This document shows positions 1-6,503 of a DNA stretch of 64,000 nt, one piece after another. Source of the stretch: Streptomyces sp. A1277 (GTDB taxonomy: Bacteria; Actinomycetota; Actinomycetes; Streptomycetales; Streptomycetaceae); the NCBI RefSeq assembly GCF_004795015.1, contig NZ_SSBI01000005.1, positions 1-64,000 on the forward strand. Direction: 5' to 3'. How positions within the stretch are numbered: the first letter of the stretch is position 1; every line of letters begins with the position of its first letter. The notes under the pieces are model-generated. The model was not told where the DNA came from. It saw only the letters and a list, made by a program, of their open reading frames with translations, and made no database searches. The translations under genes and the position numbers were made by a program.

Positions 1-9
1 CGCCGGGTG

Positions 10-476
10 TCAGACCCGTTCCAGCCGCCAGAGCTGCGGCTGCTGGCCGTTGCAGGTCCACTGCTGAACATGGGCGCCCGCCGTACGGGAGCCCTGGGAG
101 ACGTCCAGCCACTGCCCGGAGGACTTCACCACCAGGCGGTAGTAACCTCGCCCCGCGTTCTCCAGCCGCCAGTCCTGGGCCGGCTGGGCGTTGCAGTACC
201 ACTGCCGTACGTTCGCGCCGGGGGTGGCGGAGCCGTTCTCCACGTCCAGGTGTTGTGTTCCAGCCGGATGGCCCGGGGGTAGAGGCCGGTCCCACTGCCG
301 AGGGGGGTGCCGTTGGCCGCGAGGAGGGCGGCGGACGTGGCGGGGGACGCGGACGACGCGGGTGCGGCCGAGGCCGGCGCGAACGACAGGCCCGGTGTCG
401 CGGCCAGGACCGGAGCGACGGCACGCACCGCCCAGCGGGCGAGGCGGCCGGTCGTCGTGGGGGAGGGGCGGGGCAC
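10..476 (-). pseudogene. Decayed secreted glycosidase (sialidase-like start) with C-terminal ricin-type lectin domain
   Basis: The start (ATG at 476) encodes a signal peptide of about 38 residues with an Ala-Pro-Ala-Ser-Ala-Ala cleavage region. A short stretch ending GTGLYPRAIRL follows, which resembles the beginning of exo-alpha-sialidase/BNR-type glycosidases. Near position 255 the frame changes, and the rest encodes a ricin B-type carbohydrate-binding module with two QxW repeats (NVRQW, HVQQW) ending WRLERV and TGA at 10-12. The whole catalytic region expected between signal peptide and lectin module is missing. The sequence directly shows signal peptide, frame change and lectin repeats. 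The sialidase identity rests on one short motif and is tentative. Internal deletion with frameshift is the simplest explanation. Confidence 0.6.
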
Positions 477-881
477 GGAGGCGTGGGGGCGGCCGGGCGG
501 AGCTGCTGACGGCGAAACCCGTAGAGCCGGGTGTACATCGATGTAGACAAGTGTGCAGAGTTCCGCTGTTCCGCGTTCTGCGGCACTCGGAGGTGTCTGC
601 CGCCCTGCGCGGGTCCGGTGTCCCGCGCTCCGGTCGGGACGCAGTCAGCGTCATCTCGAAGAAGTACCGGGACGCCTGTAGAGGTGGGAGCCGCATTCCA
701 CCGGGCGTCCGCCGTCGCCGAGGACCGTGCGTTCCATGGTGAGCAGCCGCGCGGCTCCGTCAGCAGGCGGACTCCGCCGCCGTGGCCCTGCGCGGGGTGG
801 CAGGGGGAGCCGAGGCCGAGTGAGGGATCAAATGAAGGGATGGTTAGCATATGAGCACCCTCTAGCTCGAAAGATAAACCT
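477..881. other. Intergenic region upstream of gap, no gene seen
   Basis: This 405-bp stretch separates the decayed lectin gene from gap, which are divergent. It must contain the gap promoter. A perfect 12-bp palindrome, TACATCGATGTA, lies at 534-545, just upstream of the broken secreted gene. The 60 bases before gap are AT-richer than their surroundings. I could not place a convincing -35/-10 pair and see no conserved coding frame. Confidence 0.5.
534..545. promoter_or_regulatory. 12-bp palindrome, possible operator
   Basis: TACATCGATGTA is a perfect inverted repeat, 58 bp upstream of the start of the decayed secreted glycosidase and 337 bp upstream of gap. The position suits an operator of the broken gene. 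No regulator is adjacent, so this is inference from symmetry alone. Confidence 0.25.
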
Positions 882-2327
882 GTGACTGTCAATGACGACG
901 CGTTCACCAACTGGAAGAACCGCGAGGAAATCGCGGAGTCGATGATTCCGATCATCGGGAAGCTGCACCGCGAGCGGGACGTCACCGTCCTCCTGCACAG
1001 CCGCTCGCTGGTGAACAAGTCGGTGGTGAGCATCCTCAAGACCCACCGTTTCGCCCGGCAGATCGACGGTGCGGAGCTCTCGGTCACCGAGACCCTGCCC
1101 TTCCTCCAGGCCCTGACCACACTGGACCTCGGCCCCTCCCAGATCGACATCGGCATGCTCGCCGCGACGTACAAGGCCGACGACCGCGGCCTGAGCCCGG
1201 CGGAGTTCACCGCCGAGGCCGTCGCGGGCGCCACGGGAGCCGACAAGATCGAGCGCCGCGAACCGCGCGACGTCGTCCTCTACGGCTTCGGCCGCATCGG
1301 CCGCCTCCTCGCCCGGCTGCTCATCGAGAAGGCCGGCTCCGGCAACGGCCTGAGGCTGCGCGCCATCGTCGTCCGCAAGGGTGCGGGCCAGGACATCGTC
1401 AAGCGCGCCTCGCTGCTGCGCCGCGACTCCATCCACGGCCAGTTCCAGGGCACGATCACCGTGGACGAGGCCAACAACCAGATCATCGCCAACGGCAACG
1501 AGATCCAGGTCATCTACTCCGACGACCCGACGTCGGTGGACTACACGGCCTACCGGGTCAACGACGCCATCCTCATCGACAACACCGGCAAGTGGCGCGA
1601 CCGCGAAGGGCTTTCGAAGCACCTGCGGCCGGGCATCGCCAAGGTCGTCCTGACCGCGCCGGGCAAGGGCGACGTCCTCAACGTCGTCCACGGCGTCAAC
1701 CACGACATGATCAAGCCGGACGAGCAGATCATCTCCTGCGCCTCCTGCACGACCAACGCGATCGTGCCGCCGCTGAAGGCGATGGCGGACGAGTACGGCG
1801 TGCTGCGCGGCCATGTGGAGACCATCCACTCGTTCACCAACGACCAGAACCTGCTGGACAATTACCACGGCTCGGACCGCCGGGGCCGCTCCGCGCCGCT
1901 CAACATGGTCATCACCGAGACGGGCGCCGCCTCCGCCGTCGCCAAGGCGCTGCCCGACCTGGACGCGACGATCACGGGCAGCTCGATCCGCGTCCCCGTG
2001 CCGGACGTCTCCATCGCGATCCTCAGCCTGAAGCTCGGGCGCGAGACCAACCGCGCCGAGGTCCTCGACTACCTCCGCGACGTGTCGCTGACCTCCCCGC
2101 TCAAGCGGCAGATCGACTTCACGACCGCCCCCGACGCGGTGTCGAGCGACTTCATCGGCTCGCGCCACGCCTCCATCGTCGACGCGGGCCCCACCCAGGT
2201 CGACGGCGACAACGCGATCCTCTACCTCTGGTACGACAACGAGTTCGGCTACTCCTGCCAGGTCATCCGGGTCGTGCAGTACGTCTCCGGGGTCGAGTAC
2301 CCGACCTACCCGGTACCGGTCCTCTGA
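882..2327 (+). CDS. gap: Glyceraldehyde-3-phosphate dehydrogenase, long 481-aa actinobacterial form
   Basis: Oxidises glyceraldehyde-3-phosphate to 1,3-bisphosphoglycerate with NAD(P) in central carbon metabolism. An N-terminal extension of about 125 residues, typical of this long GAPDH type, precedes the Rossmann dinucleotide motif GFGRIGR (residues 135-141). The catalytic cysteine is Cys289 in SCASCTTN. The C-terminal signature WYDNEFGYS is intact near residue 456. The GTG start at 882 gives the usual MTVNDD amino terminus. The gene is full length. A Tn7-like transposon begins seven bases after its stop codon, so gap has been cut off from the hairpin terminator that now lies at 17212-17244, and its transcription points straight into tnsA. 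Family assignment is certain; the paralogue type is less so. Confidence 0.97.
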   Translation: MTVNDDAFTNWKNREEIAESMIPIIGKLHRERDVTVLLHSRSLVNKSVVSILKTHRFARQIDGAELSVTETLPFLQALTTLDLGPSQIDIGMLAATYKADDRGLSPAEFTAEAVAGATGADKIERREPRDVVLYGFGRIGRLLARLLIEKAGSGNGLRLRAIVVRKGAGQDIVKRASLLRRDSIHGQFQGTITVDEANNQIIANGNEIQVIYSDDPTSVDYTAYRVNDAILIDNTGKWRDREGLSKHLRPGIAKVVLTAPGKGDVLNVVHGVNHDMIKPDEQIISCASCTTNAIVPPLKAMADEYGVLRGHVETIHSFTNDQNLLDNYHGSDRRGRSAPLNMVITETGAASAVAKALPDLDATITGSSIRVPVPDVSIAILSLKLGRETNRAEVLDYLRDVSLTSPLKRQIDFTTAPDAVSSDFIGSRHASIVDAGPTQVDGDNAILYLWYDNEFGYSCQVIRVVQYVSGVEYPTYPVPVL

Positions 2328-2328
2328 C

Positions 2329-2333
2329 GGACG
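2329..2333. repeat. Target-site duplication, gap side (GGACG)
   Basis: GGACG directly precedes the TGTAGG terminus of the transposon and recurs at 17206-17210 directly after the CCTACA terminus. Five bases is the duplication length made by Tn7-family transposition. Confidence 0.9.
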
Positions 2334-2409
2334 TGTAGGTTCCGCGATCCGGTGCGCACTGTAGCCGTGATATGCGCACCCGATGCGCAATTCCAGGGAT
2401 CTGTGCGCA
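2334..2409. repeat. tnsA-proximal transposon end with four TGCGCA transposase sites
   Basis: From the tip TGTAGG, TGCGCA occurs at 2353-2358, 2373-2378, 2384-2389 and 2404-2409, with start-to-start spacings of 20, 11 and 20 bp, close to whole helical turns. The first and last copies share the longer form GTGCGCACTG. Tn7's right end, also next to tnsA and the target gene, likewise has four closely packed TnsB sites. The array lies just upstream of tnsA, so bound transposase could repress the tns operon, as TnsB does in Tn7. The binding role is inferred. Confidence 0.82.
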
Positions 2410-2440
2410 CTGACTCCGCACGGTAACTAGCTTCCGACCT

Positions 2441-3193
2441 ATGGTCATTCCGATTCCAGCCCGGGTCCGCGGGAAGTACAAGCAGCCGATGGCGTCGGTG
2501 CGTTACGACGACGCGTCGGTGCGCCAGGTCCCGTTCAAGGATCTGCGGTTGGCGGATTTCACATGGTCGGTTCCATGGCGGAAGTTTCACTCCGTCCATG
2601 GCCAGGCGCACTACTCAGGGCGGTACGCGTCGGCAACTATGGCCGGCTTCGTGGTGTATGAGAGCCGCTTGGAGCTGGCACGGCTTCTCCTGGCCGACAT
2701 GGATCCTGCCGTGCGGGGGATCTATGCCCAGCCGTGTCACCTGACCGCTCGGGTAGGCGATCGGGTATGGCGGCACGTGCCGGACTTCCTGCTGATCATG
2801 GAGTCGGGAGCGGTGCGGGTGGTGAACGTCAAGCCTGCAGACCGACTCACGGACCACAAGATTGCGGAGGCGCTGGCTTGGCCGGGTGACCTGGTCGAAC
2901 GGCACGGTTGGGAGTACGAGATCTGGTCCGGGGCAGACCGGGTAGTCCTGGAGAACGTCCGGTTCCTCGCGGCCTACCGTCGCCCGGGCATGGTGCCGGA
3001 AGCCGAGATCGAGCGTGCTTGGGAAAGCGTGCAGGACGGTGATCGACTGGGTGTGGCCGAGCGACGGCTGGCAGCTGGACGCCCGGACCACGAGGCGCGA
3101 CCAGCGCTCTTGGCGCTGGTGTGGTCTGGGCGGCTGACCACTGATTTGTCCCGCCCGCTGAGTGGCGACTGGGTCCTGCGGAGGTCACTGTGA
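2441..3193 (+). CDS. tnsA: TnsA-like transposon endonuclease
   Basis: In Tn7-family elements TnsA cuts the 5' strands at the transposon ends while TnsB cuts the 3' strands, giving cut-and-paste movement. This 250-aa protein shows the TnsA nuclease pattern: glutamates in VVYESRLELA (Glu74/Glu78), Asp115 in HVPDFLL, and Lys131 in VNVK, where the family usually has Gln/Glu-x-Lys. A tail of about 100 residues follows, as in other TnsA proteins. It is the first gene of the tns operon and overlaps tnsB by four bases. ATG 2441 is used as start; ATG 2489 is an alternative, and neither has a strong ribosome site. The gene order supports the call as much as the motif does. Confidence 0.85.
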   Translation: MVIPIPARVRGKYKQPMASVRYDDASVRQVPFKDLRLADFTWSVPWRKFHSVHGQAHYSGRYASATMAGFVVYESRLELARLLLADMDPAVRGIYAQPCHLTARVGDRVWRHVPDFLLIMESGAVRVVNVKPADRLTDHKIAEALAWPGDLVERHGWEYEIWSGADRVVLENVRFLAAYRRPGMVPEAEIERAWESVQDGDRLGVAERRLAAGRPDHEARPALLALVWSGRLTTDLSRPLSGDWVLRRSL

Positions 3194-4833
3194 ACGCCTG
3201 GACAACGACTCTGCGGACTGGTCTGCCACTCATCTATGACGGCGAGCAGTTCACGATCGCGGAGATCGAGGGCCGCCGCATCCTCCTTCAGCACATGTCG
3301 GCAGAGGGCCGCCCCACGTGGCGACAGGTCGACTTGCCGGTGCTGCTGGCACACCCCTCTACCGAGTTCCTGGTGGAGACCTCACCTGCGGAGCCGGCGG
3401 CCGCAGCGTTGCTGGGCGGTCTCAGTAGTGCGGAGGACGACGCGCTCACCGTTCGGTTCCGGCATGTGCAGGAAGTTCGCTTCGGCTTTCAACTCGGTTC
3501 TTCCGAGTTGGCTTTGGAGGGTGAGCCACGGCCGGACTATGCGCCAGGGATGCCTTTGATGCATCGGTACCGGGCAAAGGCCACCGAGCTCGGCGTCGAC
3601 CCGGCAACGGTCCGCCGATGGGTGTCCAAGGTCGAGCGGGACGGGCCGGCCGGGCTGGTGAGCAAGCGCCAGCCCAAAGGCGTGCTGGACCGGGCCGATC
3701 CGCGCTGGTTGGAGATGGCACGCACGGTCATCGGGAGCCTGGAGAAGTCCAGCCGCCCGGTTCGTGGCCTGGTGCTGATGGAGATCGAAGAACGGCTGGC
3801 CAAGAAGTACGGCCGTGATGAGGTGAGCATTCCGAAGCAGACCACGGGCTATGCGCTGCTGAAGGAACTCGGTCGGGGGACGAACGCGTTCCAGGGCAGC
3901 ACGAAGGGGAAGCGGTCCATCGCGAACCGTCCTCAGGGGGTCTTCGGCAAGCTGCGGGCAACGCGACCGGGTGAGTACGTCGTGCTGGACACCAACAGCC
4001 TGGATGTCTTCGCAATGGAGCCGGTGACCTGCCGGTGGGTGCAGTGCGAACTCACCGTCGCCATGGACCTCTACAGCAAGGTGATCACCGGGTTGCGTCT
4101 GACGCCGGTATCGACGAAGTCGACCGACGTGGCCGGTGTCCTGTTCGAGACGATCCGACCGCGGGAGGTGCCGTCTGCTGGAACGGGCGAGCCGCTTCCG
4201 TACTGCGGGGTTCCTTCCACGGTGGTGTTCAACGCGGAGAAGCTGGTGGACGCGCACGGGCAGCCGCTGCTGCCCGCGGTCGCGGCGGAGACGATCATCT
4301 ATGACCACGGCCGGATCTACGTCTCGAACCACATCGCGAGCGTCAGCGCGAAGCTCGACATCTCGCTGCAGCCGGCTCGCCCCCATACGCCGACCGACAA
4401 GCCGGTGGAGCGGTGGTTCAAAACGTTGAACCAGGGGCTTCTGGCGGCGCTTCCCGGCTACAAAGGGCCGGACGTGCACAGCCGGGGCGAGAAGGTGGAG
4501 GACGAGGCGTACTTCTTCCTGGACGAGCTTGAGATGATCATTCGTGAGTGGATCACCTTGATCTATCACAGGCGGCACCACCGAGGTCTGACGGTCCCGG
4601 AGGTCCCGGGTCTGAAGCTGAGCCCGCTGGAGATGTTCGAGCACGGCGTGAACCGGGCGGGACCCTTGCGTATCCCGTCCAGGCCGGGCCTCGCGTTCGA
4701 GTTCCTGGAGGAGGAGTGGCGCCCCATCCACCACTACGGAGTGGAGATCAACGGGCTCCGCTACAACGGTGACGGGCTCGACGACTATCGCAACCGGATC
4801 AGCCCGCACCGCGGCGAGCACGCCGGAAAATGA
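3190..4833 (+). CDS. tnsB: TnsB-like DDE transposase
   Basis: Catalytic transposase that binds the repeated end sites and performs 3' cleavage and strand transfer. The 547-aa protein has an N-terminal half with a helix-turn-helix near residues 130-157 (ATELGVDPATVRRWV), then a retroviral-integrase-fold core with Asp267 in VVLDTNSLD, Asp372 in IYDHGRIYV and Glu407 in DKPVERWF. The last two are 35 positions apart, the classic DDE spacing. A Mu/TnsB-type C-terminal beta domain follows. All three acidic residues are present, so the enzyme looks active. It overlaps tnsA by four bases (GTGA) and is followed nine bases later by a small unknown gene. Its partners are TnsA (end cutting) and the TnsC ATPase. 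Confidence 0.93.
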   Translation: MNAWTTTLRTGLPLIYDGEQFTIAEIEGRRILLQHMSAEGRPTWRQVDLPVLLAHPSTEFLVETSPAEPAAAALLGGLSSAEDDALTVRFRHVQEVRFGFQLGSSELALEGEPRPDYAPGMPLMHRYRAKATELGVDPATVRRWVSKVERDGPAGLVSKRQPKGVLDRADPRWLEMARTVIGSLEKSSRPVRGLVLMEIEERLAKKYGRDEVSIPKQTTGYALLKELGRGTNAFQGSTKGKRSIANRPQGVFGKLRATRPGEYVVLDTNSLDVFAMEPVTCRWVQCELTVAMDLYSKVITGLRLTPVSTKSTDVAGVLFETIRPREVPSAGTGEPLPYCGVPSTVVFNAEKLVDAHGQPLLPAVAAETIIYDHGRIYVSNHIASVSAKLDISLQPARPHTPTDKPVERWFKTLNQGLLAALPGYKGPDVHSRGEKVEDEAYFFLDELEMIIREWITLIYHRRHHRGLTVPEVPGLKLSPLEMFEHGVNRAGPLRIPSRPGLAFEFLEEEWRPIHHYGVEINGLRYNGDGLDDYRNRISPHRGEHAGK

Positions 4834-4842
4834 CCCGTCGCC

Positions 4843-5373
4843 GTGGATCGCGCCGACATCAGGAAGATCTACTTCCAGGATCCGGAGCGGTCTCACCTGT
4901 GGCACACCCTGGACTGGGAGCACGCCCCGGCCCTGAACGGGCCGGCCAGCCTGGAGGCGTTGAAGTACGCGCGCCGGATCGCGGCCAAGACGCATCGTTT
5001 CCCGGACACCAAACGCGCCCTGATCGAGTTGCTGGAACGCTGGGGTGCCGGGCTGACCGTGGATCGGGCCGAGCGGCGCATGGCGGTGCGCTTGTCGCAG
5101 GACCGTCTGCGCCTGATGGGCGAAGACGGTTCCGGGGTCGACGAGATCGCCGAGCTCCCTTCCGTGCGCCGTCTGACAGAGCTCAGCTCGCCAAATGCGG
5201 GAACAGGCCGAAGGCAGGCACCCGATGTGCAGGTGGGGGTCGTGCCTGCAGATGAGGACCTGGGCGGGGACGACGACGAGGACGAGGAGTGCGAGGCAGC
5301 CCCGGCAGACGAGGAGACCGCGGGCCTGGTCGATGAGGATGAGTACTACGCCGACGTCTGGGAAAGCCGTTGA
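4843..5373 (+). CDS. Uncharacterised 176-aa protein between tnsB and tnsC
   Basis: Not a family I recognise. The first ~85 residues look helical and mixed in charge (WHTLDWEHAPALNG, RIAAKTHRFPDTKRALIELL). Residues ~135-176 are strongly acidic (DEDLGGDDDEDEECE) and probably disordered. The GTG start at 4843 lies nine bases after the tnsB stop, and its TGA overlaps the TTG start of tnsC, so it is translationally locked into the core operon rather than cargo. That placement implies a role in transposition, for example as an adaptor between TnsB and TnsC, a regulator, or a DNA mimic via its acidic tail. Those roles are inference only. Nothing in the reading frame looks broken. Confidence 0.75.
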   Translation: MDRADIRKIYFQDPERSHLWHTLDWEHAPALNGPASLEALKYARRIAAKTHRFPDTKRALIELLERWGAGLTVDRAERRMAVRLSQDRLRLMGEDGSGVDEIAELPSVRRLTELSSPNAGTGRRQAPDVQVGVVPADEDLGGDDDEDEECEAAPADEETAGLVDEDEYYADVWESR

Positions 5374-6503
5374 GTACGGCCGACCGCCCCGCGCCGTTCG
5401 AGGGCGACGACCGCCAGTACTCGCCCACCCGCCTCCCGGGCTGGCTGCAGGAGGTCAACGGCTCGGACCGGATCCAACCCCGGCAGCTCACCCGGGCCCA
5501 GCTCGCCGGACTGTCGCCGCGGGGTCTGCTGGTGGACAACGATGGCCGGGAGGTCTGGCACGCCAACCTCGGCCCCATCGACACCCCGCAGCTCCTGGCT
5601 CTGCACGCAGACCTGCGGGAGATCGTCGAGTCGAACCGGCAGGACGGCAGCAAGACCAAACCGGCCGCCCTGGTGGACGCTCACCCGGGCCTCGGCAAGA
5701 GCACGGCGGTGCGCGCGTACGGCTGTGACCTGTTCAAACGGCAGGTCAACCTGCGTGGGGACACCACCGCGGCCGGCGCACGCCGGGTGCCGGTCATCTA
5801 CATCGCGCTGAGCGGCAACACCCAGATCCGTGGCCTGAACGCGGCGATCTGCCGGTTCTACGGACTGCCCGTCAAGGGGGATGCGGACACCCTGGCCGAG
5901 CGGGCCGTGGACGCGGTCCTGTCGCTGAAGACGGTCGCCATGATCATCGATGACATCCACTTCCTGGCCGGTAACAAGTCCAACTCGATCCGCATGGCCA
6001 ACCAGCTCAAGTACCTCTCCAACGTCTTCCCCGTGACCCTCATCTACGTGGGGGTCGGCGTCCAGGAACGCGGCATTCTCCATGAGGGCTTCTCGCCGAG
6101 GGAGAGCCCGCTCGCGCAGTTCGGGCGCCGTACCACCGCGCTGACGTTGCTGCCCTTCCAGGTCGATGACGACGAGGGCCGCCTTCAGTGGCACCAGCTG
6201 CTCAAGACGGTCGAGCAGAAGCTCGTCCTGGCCGAGAAGTACCCCGGCATGCTCGCCGAGGACCTCTCGGACTACCTCTTCGCTCGCTCCACCGGCCACT
6301 TCGCCTCTCTCATGGCGCTCATCAACCGTGGCTGCCTGCGCGCGATCCGCAGCGGCCACGAGCGGCTGGATACGGAGCTGATGAACCAGGTGAAGAACGA
6401 CGCCGCGGCCGAGGAAGCCCGCCGGGAACTCCAGGCCGCGATCACAGCCGGTCTGCTGACCACCCGTCCCACCCGCCAAGCCGGCCGGAGGCGGTCGGCG
6501 TGA
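5370..6503 (+). CDS. tnsC: TnsC/TniB-like AAA+ ATPase
   Basis: ATP-dependent switch that links target selection by TnsD/TniQ to the TnsAB transposase and gives target immunity in Tn7. The 377-aa protein has a Walker A motif AHPGLGKST at residues 104-112 (Lys110), with the usual first glycine replaced, a Walker B MIIDDIHFL at 191-199, and a sensor-1-like strand TLIYVGVG near 223-230. An N-terminal extension of about 95 residues contains a TnsC-like HANLGPIDTPQ segment. Start is the TTG at 5370 overlapping the upstream stop (TTGA), and the 3' end overlaps tniQ (GTGA), so all five core genes are translationally coupled. The AAA+ assignment is certain; TnsC identity comes from gene order. Confidence 0.92.
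   Translation: MSTADRPAPFEGDDRQYSPTRLPGWLQEVNGSDRIQPRQLTRAQLAGLSPRGLLVDNDGREVWHANLGPIDTPQLLALHADLREIVESNRQDGSKTKPAALVDAHPGLGKSTAVRAYGCDLFKRQVNLRGDTTAAGARRVPVIYIALSGNTQIRGLNAAICRFYGLPVKGDADTLAERAVDAVLSLKTVAMIIDDIHFLAGNKSNSIRMANQLKYLSNVFPVTLIYVGVGVQERGILHEGFSPRESPLAQFGRRTTALTLLPFQVDDDEGRLQWHQLLKTVEQKLVLAEKYPGMLAEDLSDYLFARSTGHFASLMALINRGCLRAIRSGHERLDTELMNQVKNDAAAEEARRELQAAITAGLLTTRPTRQAGRRRSA

Noticed and set aside
828..2390. Long open frame on the minus strand opposite gap (about 520 codons)
   Set aside because: It is the composition shadow of gap: low-complexity Val/Asp/Gly/Arg sequence with no family similarity, while the plus strand encodes a complete GAPDH.
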